Of a stretch of 59,138 bases of DNA, positions 45,720-55,391 are shown piece after piece. Within the stretch, counting starts at the first letter, position 1, and every line of letters starts with the position of its first letter. A model generated the notes under the pieces. The model was not told where the DNA came from. It worked only from the letters and a program-made list of their open reading frames with translations, and searched no databases. The stretch is from Candidatus Poribacteria bacterium. Lineage in GTDB: Bacteria; Poribacteria; WGA-4E; WGA-3G. Position numbers and translations under genes: made by a program. The stretch is taken from assembly GCA_028824685.1 (NCBI GenBank), contig JAPPCZ010000042.1, positions 1 through 59,138 of the forward strand, written 5' to 3'.

Positions 45720-46784
45720 TTATTTTGTGCCGCGTGGGTAAGAACCGAGGATTTTGATATCGCGACATAAATCTTCAAGGTGTTCAAAAACAGAATGAAC
45801 TTTATCATCGTCAACATGTCCATCAATATCGGCAAAAAAGATGTATTCCCACGGTGCGTTCCGAGAGGGAAGCGATTCTATATAGCTCAGGTTTCGTTGA
45901 TGTTTTTTCAACACGCCCAAGATTTCATACAGTGCACCGACTTTGTCTTTGATTGCAAAGAAGATAGATGTACAATCATGACCACTTTTGCCAACTGTTT
46001 GGTCGCCAATCACAAGAAAACGGGTCGTGTTATCCGGCTCGTCCATGATTGAATCCGCTATAATCGGGACTTGGTAGATTTCACTTGCAAGTTTACTTGC
46101 GATAGCAGCTGAGTTTGGTTCATCTGCTGCGCGTTGTGCAGCATCGGATGTGCTAACAACTTCAACCTGCTCCACTGATTTCAGGTGTTTATTCAACCAT
46201 ATTCTACACTGCGCGAAGGGTTGTGTATGTGAGTAGATACGTTGAATTTCTGAGAGTGGAAACCTTGAGATCAGATTATGTCTGATAGGTTGAAAAATTT
46301 CAGCGCAAATATTTAAAGACGTGTGTAAGAAACGTTCTAAAACGTCTCGGACAGTACCGTAAACTGAATTCTCAATTGCTACCACGCCAAAATCAGCGCG
46401 TTCCGTCTCAACTTCGGTAAAAATATCAATCTGTGGAGTGATAGGTATCATTTCTGCGGAAGTACCGAAAAAAGATAAACTTGCAGCATGTCCAAAACTA
46501 CCCGATGGGCCGAGGAAAGCAACTTTATTTGGGATTTGCACGGCTCGTGAAGCAGTGAAAATTTCAGTCCAAATTTTGTCAATCGAATCTTCGGGGTATA
46601 TGCCGAGATTCTGCGTTTTTAGACGATTTCGGATTTCATGTTCGCGCTGCGGTACATAAATGTTATCGCCTGTATCGGCTTTCAAAGAGCCTACTTTTTT
46701 TGAAATCTCTGCCCGTTCTTGGAGAAGGTTTAGAAGTTGCTCATCTATGCTGTTGATCTGATCACGTAATTTTTTTAGCTCCAA
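45720..46784 (-). CDS. pheA: Bifunctional chorismate mutase/prephenate dehydratase
   Basis: The 354-residue P-protein makes phenylpyruvate from chorismate. It has a chorismate mutase domain (1-90, LRDQINSIDEQLLNLLQERAEISKKVG), a prephenate dehydratase domain (about 95-270, FLGPSGSFGHAA and NTTRFLVIG) and an ACT regulatory domain (about 285-350) with the Phe-binding ESLPSRN. The start is TTG with AGGAG 9 nt upstream. Phe feedback control is expected from the ACT domain. Confidence 0.94.
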   Translation of the reverse strand: MELKKLRDQINSIDEQLLNLLQERAEISKKVGSLKADTGDNIYVPQREHEIRNRLKTQNLGIYPEDSIDKIWTEIFTASRAVQIPNKVAFLGPSGSFGHAASLSFFGTSAEMIPITPQIDIFTEVETERADFGVVAIENSVYGTVRDVLERFLHTSLNICAEIFQPIRHNLISRFPLSEIQRIYSHTQPFAQCRIWLNKHLKSVEQVEVVSTSDAAQRAADEPNSAAIASKLASEIYQVPIIADSIMDEPDNTTRFLVIGDQTVGKSGHDCTSIFFAIKDKVGALYEILGVLKKHQRNLSYIESLPSRNAPWEYIFFADIDGHVDDDKVHSVFEHLEDLCRDIKILGSYPRGTK

Positions 46785-46905
46785 AGAAGTTATCTCCTAT
46801 GAAACGCTGAAAGCGACTTTCACTCAATACTGTTTTGCTCAATTCTATGTCTATATTTGCATATAGGATTTTATAGTAAAAACAGATACGTTAACATCTA
46901 CCGAA

Positions 46906-46930
46906 TAGGCGCGATTTTAAACCGCGCCTA
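46906..46930. repeat. Palindrome of the TAGGCGCG family, second copy
   Basis: TAGGCGCGATTTTAAACCGC followed by GCCTA, nearly perfect, related to 33842-33868. It lies between pheA and the UGA-containing gene. Confidence 0.7.
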
Positions 46931-47005
46931 CCATAGAACGTAATTAGTGTACCGGTAAGCAAGGACCACTGAATAATTAGGTATTGCCTTTGCATGCAAA
47001 AGGTG

Positions 47006-47251
47006 TTAACTGTTCAACTTTTTCATGGCAGCAATCATCTCATCATCTGAAGGATTGCTTTTTACCATTTCAACAAATTCTTCAGCAGATATGTTATGTT
47101 CCTCCAGGAACATTTTGTCTTGCGGTCACGGATATATGTATTCACCGATGATGCCTTGCAGTTTTGCGTTGGCTTTGTCAGAAATTCTGGCGAGCCAAGG
47201 GATACCACCGATAACCATATCCCTGTGACGTGGTTTCCAATCGAGAGACAT
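47006..47251 (-). CDS. DUF5069-like small protein with in-frame UGA, candidate selenoprotein
   Basis: One frame of 81 codons from ATG 47249-47251 (after a strong AAGGAGGTG) to TAA 47006-47008, with a single TGA at 47126-47128 (codon 42). The first part reads MSLDWKPRHRDMVIGGIPWLARISDKANAKLQG (by position 1-33), then GEYIYP, then UGA, then PQDKMFLEEHNISAEEFVEMV. It resembles DUF5069-type proteins with Tyr-x-Tyr-Pro-Cys-Pro and a following LD/QD motif, where UGA takes the Cys place. A perfect 7-bp hairpin with G in the loop follows (47096-47113). The continuous similarity on both sides argues against a chance stop. Family assignment is from memory and moderate. Confidence 0.78.
47096..47128 (-). 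promoter_or_regulatory. Candidate bacterial SECIS element, second
   Basis: In the mRNA sense, UGA (47126-47128) is followed after 12 nt by AUGUUCC, loop UGGA, GGAACAU (47096-47113). The stem is 7 bp and perfect, and the loop is 19 nt from the UGA with G in second place. This is the same geometry as at 10494-10528. Confidence 0.7.
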
Positions 47252-47324
47252 TTTTTCACCTCCTTCTGTAAATTATAGCAGTTTTCACATGTTATAGTGA
47301 ATTATAAAAATATGTTGACACATC

Positions 47325-47435
47325 TTCTGTAGGAGCGATCTCCGAATCGCGACGAATGCTGTGATAGTCGGGAATCGGAGTTCCCTCCTACAAATCAAAC
47401 TGTCAAGTTAATTCTAAAATCCACCATAAAATATG
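47325..47435. repeat. Composite dispersed repeat, copy near UPF0182
   Basis: Shared with 44210-44350: GTAGGAGCGATCTCCGAATC, ATAGTCGGGAAT, GGAGTTCCCTCCTACA, and an AT-rich AAGTTAATT(G/C)TAAAATCC end, in the same order. It has no coding potential. Confidence 0.7.
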
Positions 47436-47446
47436 GAATTCTTTGT

Positions 47447-50400
47447 CTACTGTCCAGCGTTTTCCTGAAGTTGTTTCAAGGTTTGCTCTAAGAGCCTAAT
47501 ATTCCGCCCGTATTCTGCCCAATTGCCGTTGCGTTGTGCATTTTGTGCGTTGTTATAATAACTATTCGCTTGTTCAATTAGCCCACGCAACGATGTTGCG
47601 GTTTCTGGAAGTTCGGTTGCTTCAAGTGTAACATCAGTCGTAGCAGTGAGTTCGGTTTGTAGGCCTAATTTCTTCACGAACATCTCTCTAAGTGCCTCAT
47701 CAAGAGTTTCACCCCAAACGACCTCATTCTCATATCCGATGACAACGCGCCGCAATTCAGGAATAGCGGTCTTTTCATCTTCAGACTGGATATAGATAGG
47801 TTCAACATAGAGCAAAGAGTCGTTCATTGGAAGAATCAGCAGGTTCCCTCTCAAAACGCGTGACCCTTGGGTATTCCAAAGACTAATTTGTTGGGAAATC
47901 TCCGGTTCTTGACTAATAAAGTTTTCAACTTGCATCGGACCAGCAACCTGTTTACCTTTCGGGAAACGGTAAACAAGAAGCTGCCCATATTGTGGTAAAT
48001 CGCATCGTGCAGCAAGCCACGCGGTAAGATTCGGTTTATTAAGTGGTGTGAACGGCAACATCAACATGAATTCAGCTTTTTCCTGTCCTGGCAACCTTAT
48101 AACAACATAGTACGGTTCAACCAGTTGTCCGTTGATACCTGAACTCTGGACTGTCTGTTGTTGTGCGCCAAAAGGCTGTCTTTGCTGCTGCGGAGGTGCT
48201 ATTTGTCGCGTCTGTGCGTCTGTATGATCATAAAGTTCCTTACCAATTTCCCATTTATCTTCGTTAGCATAAAAGGTTATTGGGTCCTTCATGTGGTAGT
48301 CTTTATAGACTTGTGCTTGGATGTGAAACATTGCTATCGGATACCGAATATGTGCTTTCAGTTCATCTGGCATCTCTTCAAAGGGTTTGAAAAGATCAGG
48401 GAAAATTTTTCGATAGCATTCCGCGATCGGATCCTGTTCCCGTTCCATAATGTAAAAATCGGCAGTACCATCGTAAGCATCAACAACGACCTTGACAGAA
48501 TTTCGGATATAGTTTCCCCAATTTTTCTGTGAAACGGAATAAGGATAACGGTGCGTAACAGTATAGGCATCAATCATCCAGACGATTCTACCTTCATGGA
48601 GAATAATATAAGGGTCTTTTGATTCATATTTCAAGAACGGAGCGATCTTTTGAACTCGTCTGATGATATTTCGTTCATAGAGGATTCTACTTGTAGATGA
48701 AATTTCGCCGGGTAAGATGAAGTTTATCTCGTTATCAAATTTCAGCATATACACCAGTTTTCGCCAGAAAGATTTTAGAGGCACGCCCCCCTTCCCTTGA
48801 TAGGCATACTGAGCGTATTGTTGCCCCTCTATTGGAAAATCAAATTCAAGAAGTTTTGCTTCTGGGCGGTCAGGATCCACAATTACATAGCGATTGGTAC
48901 GTTCTCCATAATAGATGCGAGGTCCCGGTGTTTCGGTAAACCGATGTTGCCACTGTTCTTGGTATTGAATCGGTGGTAGTCCTTGAATATACATGTTTGG
49001 TTTGCCGTTATCAATTTCATTCACAGGACTAACGACAGCACCGTACCCGTGGGTATAAACATAAGTTTCCTTAAACCAATCATTCCTGAATTCTGCGGGC
49101 AGCTCATTAATATTTAGTTCTCGTCCCGATAACATTACCTGTCTAATTTCATCATCAACGATATATCGATCAATATCAACATCATAAAAATCGTATTGGG
49201 ACCGCAATTCTTGTAGTTGACGGAATGTTCTACGTAAAGGTCGCCAATCCCAGAGGCGAATGCTATTGAAAACAGGGGCATTTTCTTGGCTTGTGATGTC
49301 ATCGTAACTAATCGCCTCTGTCAGAGGGTATTCTTCTTCCAATACCTTATTTTCTGCTAAGCCATAAGCTTGGAGTGTCGCTTTGATGTTGTAGTTAATA
49401 TAGTCAGCCTCTAAGACCTGTTTTCTGGGTTCAACACGCCATCTCTGTATTATTTGGGGATACAGTTGTCCGAGAAATCCTGCGATTATGAACACAACAA
49501 ACGCGCCAAAAGCATAAGTATTGCGGCGTAAAAAGATGCTAACGATGAAAACAGTAGCGCACAAAACGGTTATTACCAACATAATCCATAAAACAGGAAG
49601 ACGTGCATTGATTGCAGAGAATCCACCACCGCCCCGCACAACATCGTTTGAAGTATACAACAAGTCATACATGACAAAGCGATAATTCCACGCGCGGAAT
49701 AGAAGTGTCAACCCCACGAGTGTGAATAAGTGCGCTTTCACTCGGGCAGGTGGTTGAAATCGAATTTGGTTTGTGTCACCCGTTATCAACCCGTGGAAAA
49801 AATAGATAATCACCGCAAAAATTGTGACTAATAGCAAAATACCAAACAGTGTGCCGATGATATATCGCTCCATCGGCATTTTGAAAACATAATAAGCAAC
49901 ATCCTTATCAAAAATTGGATCGCGCGCAAGTGATTTGAAATACGCTTTTTGTCCCTGCTCTATTTGTACCGGTGTATTTAAGCGGATACCACCCTGTTTT
50001 ACTTCTTCAACTTGTGCTGTAATTGGATCGTTCCGTTCAATGTGAATGCTTATTTCATCTCCGACCTGTATTTTTTTTGCCGCAAGTTCTAAAGGTGAGA
50101 CAGTAATTTCGCTTGAATCGAGATTGTCTTCAACTATTATAGGAGTAGCAGCCTGGAAATTCAGCTCCTTAGCGTGTGTATATCGCAAATAGATTTCCCA
50201 TCGGTCAGTCGCTGAATATCCCATTAAAATACTGAAAAGGACTGCAAGCAGCAGGAGTCCGCCATAAACCATCTTTCGGGTATTGGTTTGTCCGCCCGTG
50301 AATTCAGTGCCTCCCATGAAGGCAGGACTGAGATGGGCAGGTGTCAACCGATAGACTATGTAGAGATTAGTTAACAAAATTGCAAGGTAGGCAATGCCAA

Positions 50401-50572
50401 CAATTACACCGACAAAGATTTTTGTCGTGAGAATTTTGGTGTAAATGCTGTGGTATTCTACCATATCAAACCATAACCAATCCGGATATATGTTGACCCA
50501 AGCGGCAATAATACCACCGAGGACTGCCAAGATTGATATCGTAATAATAAAACGTTTGACCCGTGATTCCAT
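47447..50572 (-). CDS. UPF0182 family large membrane protein
   Basis: The 1041-residue protein matches UPF0182 (COG1615). It has several N-terminal membrane helices (about 7-27, 50-75, 100-120, 230-260, 280-300, 330-400), then a long extracytoplasmic domain with typical motifs YVYTHGYGAVVSPV and RIYYGE, and a C-terminal helical part. AAGGAG precedes the ATG. Residues about 145-212 hold an extra compact domain between helices. The family's role is unknown; gene neighbours here are envelope proteins. Confidence 0.93.
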   Translation of the reverse strand: MESRVKRFIITISILAVLGGIIAAWVNIYPDWLWFDMVEYHSIYTKILTTKIFVGVIVGIAYLAILLTNLYIVYRLTPAHLSPAFMGGTEFTGGQTNTRKMVYGGLLLLAVLFSILMGYSATDRWEIYLRYTHAKELNFQAATPIIVEDNLDSSEITVSPLELAAKKIQVGDEISIHIERNDPITAQVEEVKQGGIRLNTPVQIEQGQKAYFKSLARDPIFDKDVAYYVFKMPMERYIIGTLFGILLLVTIFAVIIYFFHGLITGDTNQIRFQPPARVKAHLFTLVGLTLLFRAWNYRFVMYDLLYTSNDVVRGGGGFSAINARLPVLWIMLVITVLCATVFIVSIFLRRNTYAFGAFVVFIIAGFLGQLYPQIIQRWRVEPRKQVLEADYINYNIKATLQAYGLAENKVLEEEYPLTEAISYDDITSQENAPVFNSIRLWDWRPLRRTFRQLQELRSQYDFYDVDIDRYIVDDEIRQVMLSGRELNINELPAEFRNDWFKETYVYTHGYGAVVSPVNEIDNGKPNMYIQGLPPIQYQEQWQHRFTETPGPRIYYGERTNRYVIVDPDRPEAKLLEFDFPIEGQQYAQYAYQGKGGVPLKSFWRKLVYMLKFDNEINFILPGEISSTSRILYERNIIRRVQKIAPFLKYESKDPYIILHEGRIVWMIDAYTVTHRYPYSVSQKNWGNYIRNSVKVVVDAYDGTADFYIMEREQDPIAECYRKIFPDLFKPFEEMPDELKAHIRYPIAMFHIQAQVYKDYHMKDPITFYANEDKWEIGKELYDHTDAQTRQIAPPQQQRQPFGAQQQTVQSSGINGQLVEPYYVVIRLPGQEKAEFMLMLPFTPLNKPNLTAWLAARCDLPQYGQLLVYRFPKGKQVAGPMQVENFISQEPEISQQISLWNTQGSRVLRGNLLILPMNDSLLYVEPIYIQSEDEKTAIPELRRVVIGYENEVVWGETLDEALREMFVKKLGLQTELTATTDVTLEATELPETATSLRGLIEQANSYYNNAQNAQRNGNWAEYGRNIRLLEQTLKQLQENAGQ

Positions 50573-50658
50573 TTTTTCTCCTTGTTTGGATTATGTCTTT
50601 TTAGAACGTATCTGTAATGTTCTGTTTATATTCAATATGTGTGGCTGAGATAAGCCGA

Positions 50659-53571
50659 CTAAAACGCTTGTCCCAAACCAAATTGGTATTTAAATCCCGG
50701 TTTGATGCTTGCGAGGTCTGTATGGCGTGCGGCAGCAAAATCAATCGAAAATAGACCGAGTTTTAATCTAAGTCCAACACCTACTGATCCTTTTATATCT
50801 TCAAGACGGATGCGGCTACCATCGCGTCGAAGTGCTTGGAAAGGGTTATCGGAGCCGTATTGCCAATCTGCCCATGTGCCGCCGAAGTCAGCAAAGAAAA
50901 TGCCGCCAATACCACCGATTGACCAGCGAATCGGCCATCCGAAATAGAGGGCATCTATGAACGGAATACGGAGTTCAACGCTGAACAGTCCGATCCGAGA
51001 ACCGACGAAATCTTCATAATTATAGCCGCGCAGCGTATCAATTCCACCGAGGTAAAAGAGAGATTTGTCAGGTCCGAAACTACCCCCGAGCAGCAGTCGA
51101 GCGGCAATAGTAGAACGTCTTCCTAAACCGAAATAATTTCGGAAATCAAAAACCGCATTTGTGAGAGCCAACCGACTGCCAATGGCTGGAAATGAACGTT
51201 CTATTTCAAATCGGTAACGCGTGCCTCTATAGGGCGCCCATTCTCTCCACATTGTGTTATCACTAACAAAAGCAATGGAACCGAGTGAGAGGAGTCCGCG
51301 TTCATAATAGTTAAAAGGTTCATTTGTCTGGAAATTATAGGAGAACGGCGTTGTATACATTGAATACTGAAAGTCTAACCGATTATACCGGTCAAACGGA
51401 TAACTCAGATAGCCGCCGAGTCCTGTAACACGTTGTAAAATTCCGCGCTGATTTCGTATTGAACCGAGAAGATGATATTGGTGGTAGTTGTAAATCACTG
51501 CGCCAACATCGGCACGGTGGGTCAAAAATCCATACTGTGCGATAAAATCAGGAAGAAGGTATCCACCAGACTGATTGATCACACTCACTTCAACGCGATG
51601 ATTTCCTAACATGTCGCTTGCACTCATTTGAACTTGGCTGCGGAATAGTCCGTCAGCGCCGTAAGTAAATTGCGGGAAAATGGCATCAAAACGAAAAGAA
51701 GATCTTGTGCTGTACTTCCGTTTGGCGATCCTATAGTTTGGTTCAGAGGTGTCGGAATCTAAAACGAACGGAACTGGCTGTGTCTCTAACGGAGGTGTTT
51801 CAATTTTCTCGTCCAGTATATTTGCTGATTCCATAACACAAACATCATATTTCCCATTTTGATAAGCACTAAATAGAAACCGCTTTTCATCAGGCGAAAA
51901 ACTTGGATTGAAACAACCTGTCATGAAGTTTGTGAGACGTGTCACCTGCATGTCAGCGAGATGGAGTTTATATGCATCAAATACGCCGGTCCGATCAGCA
52001 CAGAATAAAACAGATTCGCCATCAGGCATCCACACCGGACTAATAGCGTTTGAAGATTGTTCTGTGAGTATCTGTTTTGTTTGCTGATCAATATCAACTA
52101 AAACGAGTCTATTTTTTCCTTCTCGTTCTGAAGCGTAAACAATTGTGTTTTTTGTTGGATGCCAAGATGGATGGGTATCGTTAAAGGGGTCTCTGGTTAA
52201 TCGACTGATTGTTTCTGTTTCAAGTTCTATAATGTAGAGGTCTGTTTGCCCTTCCTTTAAAGCGGAAAAAACGATGCGTTTACCGGTACTATCATAATTA
52301 GGTGAAGTGGCATTATCAAAATCAAGTTTGACGTAATGTGTCAGTTTGTGTGTAAGGATATTGACTTCTAATAGGTAATTATTGTCGTGGTGTTTGCCGA
52401 TAAAAACTATATGGTCCCCATCTGGTGCCCAGGCAAGGCTTTGATCAAACCCGCTGATATCGGTACGGATGTCCTCATATTTTTCACGGAAATAACGTTT
52501 GGTAATGCGGTCTAATTTTTGTCCAGTTTTTGCGGACATGAGGACAATTTCTAAGAACCCTTCATTGCCGGTAATATAGGCGATAATATCACCGCTGGGT
52601 GACCATACGGGTTTGATGTTGTGTGAAAACTTGGATTCTTCGGTAAGTTTTTTTGCTACGATGTCGGGCAACTCTCTATCTTCTATCAACGGCCAATAAC
52701 GTTTCCGAACCATCTGCTGATATCCTGTATCAAACTCTTTGAGGCTGACCCCCAAGACATTTTTAAAAACTAAGTCTAAATTTTTTCTTTTACTCTGTCT
52801 TAAGCCTTGCATAATCTCAGCGATTTTTTCTCTTCCGTAAGTCTGTACGAGATAACCAACAGCTAACTGACCCATCTTATACCCGACATAAGGTGAACTA
52901 AGGCGATTGAAATTCTGTAACTCTGTTAGAGGCACAATGTTATTATTCATACTGGCATCTCTCAATACCATTTCACCGATAGCATCGTTATCCTCAGCAA
53001 AATAATCCGCCATTCCTTCCATGAACCAGATAGGCGGTGAGTAGAGGAACTCTCCGCTGTAGATACTTGCGTGGGGTTTTTGATAGATAATATCATATTG
53101 AAAGATGTGTATGAGTTCATGAAAAATAACCTCACGAAAAGCTTCAAGTGAACCTGTAAAAGGTATGACAATACGGTGTTTAAAGAGTTCTGCGAAGCCC
53201 CCGATACCTTCATGTAGTTCCTGAAGTATGACGTTAGTTTCTTGAAAATCCTTATGTGATTTATAAAGGATTAGGGGCGTTCTTCCTTCAAGTTCGTGTT
53301 CAAAGTCTTCACTATGTTTTTCATAAGCATCTTCTGCGATGGCAGCCATTATCGGTACAAGTTTTGCTTCGCTTGGATAGTAGTGGATATCAAAATGTTC
53401 TGTCCGATGGATATGCCAATCAAAACGTTTGGCAGTAATTTTGTTTTTTCCAAAACCTTGTGCCAAAACACTTGATGAAATGAGCATTGTTAGACCTAAA
53501 CAGAGGAAAGAAACCGTGGTTTTGATATTAACGAAAGTATTTTTTGAGATGGTATTTTTTAGAGTATTCAT
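50659..53571 (-). CDS. Metalloprotease-TolB-like-BamA-like outer membrane protein
   Basis: The 970-residue protein has a signal peptide (1-38), a gluzincin peptidase region with His151-Glu-x-x-His155 (HELIHIF) and a Glu in WFMEGMADYF, a run of PD40/TolB-like propeller repeats (about 310-590; DGDHIVFIG, YDSTGKRIVFSA, PDGESVLFCADR), and a C-terminal BamA/Omp85-like barrel (about 640-970) ending in QFGLGQAF with terminal Phe. Three-part proteins like this occur in several Gram-negative phyla. It could degrade or process a protein at the outer membrane. ATG after AAAGGAAG. Confidence 0.9.
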   Translation of the reverse strand: MNTLKNTISKNTFVNIKTTVSFLCLGLTMLISSSVLAQGFGKNKITAKRFDWHIHRTEHFDIHYYPSEAKLVPIMAAIAEDAYEKHSEDFEHELEGRTPLILYKSHKDFQETNVILQELHEGIGGFAELFKHRIVIPFTGSLEAFREVIFHELIHIFQYDIIYQKPHASIYSGEFLYSPPIWFMEGMADYFAEDNDAIGEMVLRDASMNNNIVPLTELQNFNRLSSPYVGYKMGQLAVGYLVQTYGREKIAEIMQGLRQSKRKNLDLVFKNVLGVSLKEFDTGYQQMVRKRYWPLIEDRELPDIVAKKLTEESKFSHNIKPVWSPSGDIIAYITGNEGFLEIVLMSAKTGQKLDRITKRYFREKYEDIRTDISGFDQSLAWAPDGDHIVFIGKHHDNNYLLEVNILTHKLTHYVKLDFDNATSPNYDSTGKRIVFSALKEGQTDLYIIELETETISRLTRDPFNDTHPSWHPTKNTIVYASEREGKNRLVLVDIDQQTKQILTEQSSNAISPVWMPDGESVLFCADRTGVFDAYKLHLADMQVTRLTNFMTGCFNPSFSPDEKRFLFSAYQNGKYDVCVMESANILDEKIETPPLETQPVPFVLDSDTSEPNYRIAKRKYSTRSSFRFDAIFPQFTYGADGLFRSQVQMSASDMLGNHRVEVSVINQSGGYLLPDFIAQYGFLTHRADVGAVIYNYHQYHLLGSIRNQRGILQRVTGLGGYLSYPFDRYNRLDFQYSMYTTPFSYNFQTNEPFNYYERGLLSLGSIAFVSDNTMWREWAPYRGTRYRFEIERSFPAIGSRLALTNAVFDFRNYFGLGRRSTIAARLLLGGSFGPDKSLFYLGGIDTLRGYNYEDFVGSRIGLFSVELRIPFIDALYFGWPIRWSIGGIGGIFFADFGGTWADWQYGSDNPFQALRRDGSRIRLEDIKGSVGVGLRLKLGLFSIDFAAARHTDLASIKPGFKYQFGLGQAF

Positions 53572-53677
53572 CGGTCTTCCTTTGTGTGGTTATTTTCATC
53601 GCGAGTTTGGGATGTATGATTAGGCTTTTCAGTTGGCGGCAAAGCAAATATCAAAAGTATTATCATTACGGTGTAAT

Positions 53678-54454
53678 CTACTTCATCAGGAATCTGTCCT
53701 CTTGTTCATAGTGTGGTGATATATCGCGTGTGAATTGGGAAACAGCACGTTTACTAAGCTCCCTCATGGTCATTTCTTGTGGTGCCATCTGCGAAAAGAC
53801 GAACGAACCTAAACTATGCGCGACTGCAGTCTGTTGTTGATATGCTTCATCCCAGATAATTTTTTCGGTATCAACATCTATTATCATCACACGAAGTATG
53901 AGTATATATCTCTTCTGCATATAGTCTTGATAGTCCATGACATAACGTTGTTGACGAACTGAGTATCGTTCACCGTAGTAGCGTCTTGGTCGGGTATCTG
54001 TATGAAATCGGTAGCTGCCAACGATGATACCTTTGACTTCAAAGTACCGACCTAATTCGCCCAAGCGTTCGGTGTCCGTAAGCAATTCTTCTTCTACAAC
54101 TTCTCCAGTCATTATTCTTGCGGTTTCTTGTTTGTCTACGACCTCAAAATGCTTTTGTCGTGCTAAACCACTTCTTAGGATTTGCGCAATCTCGGTTCCT
54201 ATTTCAACAGTCAATTCACCCATCTTGGTAGATGCTTTTTCACTGACAAAAGGCAGCACGGCAAAGTTTGAATAGGTATTAATGTCAATTTCGGATTGTA
54301 CTTTGATAGGAATAGGAACACGCGCTACCTTGCTACCACAAGCACAGAAGATTAGGAATCCTATAACCAACATACAAGTAATGCTGTGTTGCTTTAGCGG
54401 TTGCATCCATTGCGTATAGGAAGGCAAAATGAGAAGTATTGTTTTTTTCTGCAT
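53678..54454 (-). CDS. Outer-membrane lipoprotein, CsgG/FlgO-like fold
   Basis: The 258-residue protein has a hydrophobic N-terminus ending in LIFCACGSK, a lipobox with Cys as acylation site. The rest, with SNFAVLPFVSE (after about residue 60), ELTVEIGTEIAQILRSGL, and QKHFEVVDKQETARI, looks like the CsgG/FlgO-type fold that assembles in the outer membrane or periplasm. The ATG taken is the first; a later Met at 17 or 27 would also keep the lipobox. It begins 16 nt after the TPR lipoprotein gene and probably shares its transcript. Confidence 0.72.
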   Translation of the reverse strand: MQKKTILLILPSYTQWMQPLKQHSITCMLVIGFLIFCACGSKVARVPIPIKVQSEIDINTYSNFAVLPFVSEKASTKMGELTVEIGTEIAQILRSGLARQKHFEVVDKQETARIMTGEVVEEELLTDTERLGELGRYFEVKGIIVGSYRFHTDTRPRRYYGERYSVRQQRYVMDYQDYMQKRYILILRVMIIDVDTEKIIWDEAYQQQTAVAHSLGSFVFSQMAPQEMTMRELSKRAVSQFTRDISPHYEQEDRFLMK

Positions 54455-54470
54455 CAGGAGAGTTCCAAGG

Positions 54471-54890
54471 TTATTTTTCTACGTGTTCTTCGGAGGATTC
54501 AGGTAGTGTTTCTTCGTTGTCGGCACCGCTTCGGCGAATATGTAGGCGGCATCTTCGGTAATTGATACGGTAATATTTACTTTCGGGATCAAGTTCGGTT
54601 GCTCGCTGATATGCGGACACTGCCTCAGTAATTTTTCCTAAAGCCTCGTAGCCGACTCCAAGGTTGTTATGCGTAGCAGCGTTATCTGGGTCAATGGATA
54701 CAGCCTGCTTCCAACGAAAAATTGCCTCATTCCATAGACCTGCTTGCGCTGCTTTTATGGCAAACTGATTATACGCTTCTACACTTGTCGTGTCGTGAGA
54801 TGCACATCCGATCAAGGTCAGGACTATGAAAATCGAGAGTAACTGGATTTTGATGTATGTTTGTTGCATTTTGTTATCATCCTTGTTCAT
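54471..54890 (-). CDS. TPR lipoprotein
   Basis: The 139-residue protein has a signal segment ending in LIGCASHD (lipobox Cys at about 29) and two to three tetratricopeptide repeats (FAIKAAQAGLWNEAIFRWKQ, ATHNNLGVGYEALGKITEAV). The start may be the first ATG or the one at codon 8, which has AAGGATG upstream. It forms the first gene of a minus-strand envelope unit with the CsgG-like lipoprotein. TPR lipoproteins in such sets usually hold other envelope proteins. Confidence 0.82.
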   Translation of the reverse strand: MNKDDNKMQQTYIKIQLLSIFIVLTLIGCASHDTTSVEAYNQFAIKAAQAGLWNEAIFRWKQAVSIDPDNAATHNNLGVGYEALGKITEAVSAYQRATELDPESKYYRINYRRCRLHIRRSGADNEETLPESSEEHVEK

Positions 54891-55054
54891 TTTATTTTAC
54901 AACGAATCCGTTTATGATGTCAAGGAAATAGTAAGATAGATTATAACCATTTAATTTCAGTAAGGTGCAGAAAAATATTATAAAGTTTAATTTTATTTTC
55001 AAAAAAACGTGTTTTTTCTTGACAATTTTTGATATTTTTTGTAAACTATAATTG
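54891..55054 (+). promoter_or_regulatory. Divergent promoter region before the structured RNA
   Basis: TTGACA (55019-55024), 17 nt, TAAACT (55042-55047) fits a housekeeping promoter; TATAAT at 55047-55052 is a second, less well spaced -10. The run AAAAAACGTG and T-rich tract lie just upstream. Confidence 0.55.
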
Positions 55055-55250
55055 ACGTTATGAATCTGCGAGGATACGCGGGTTACGTCAGGGCAGCTTA
55101 CCTAACTTCGGTTAGGTGCGCCGCTGGTGCAGCAACACCAAGCGACGCTTAGCACTGCCATTTGGTTACGAAATGACAGCGCTGGTTCCTATTTTAGCAA
55201 CGACAGGACAATCTGTCATGTTAAATGGGAACCAGCACCCTATATTAGGG
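55055..55250 (+). ncRNA. Candidate structured RNA or long leader, class unknown
   Basis: Five consecutive hairpins can be drawn. 1: ACCTAAC-TTCG-GTTAGGT (55100-55117), a UUCG tetraloop. 2: GCG/CGC with CGCTGGTG/CACC-A-AGCG (55118-55148). 3: AGC..CATTT/AAATG..GCT (55151-55183). 4: GGTTCC/GGAACC with inner GACAG/CTGTC (55184-55233). 5: CCCTA-TAT-TAGGG (55238-55250). A promoter lies before it, and the surface-protein gene begins 140 nt after. It could be a free RNA or a regulatory leader. No known family motif (RNase P, SRP, tmRNA, common riboswitches) was recognised. Confidence 0.5.
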
Positions 55251-55391
55251 AACAAGTTGCCAGAAAACCTCCTCTTATGTTGGCTTTCCTGTCAACGATC
55301 CTCTATGCTGTCAAAATATGTTAGATTAAGATTGTTTATTAACAACCTATTTGCTAAATATAGCGAATAGACATCTCTTTATAAGGAGAAT

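Noticed and set aside
55019..55052. TTGACA with TATAAT as the main promoter pair
   Set aside because: The spacing is 22 nt; TAAACT at 17 nt fits better.
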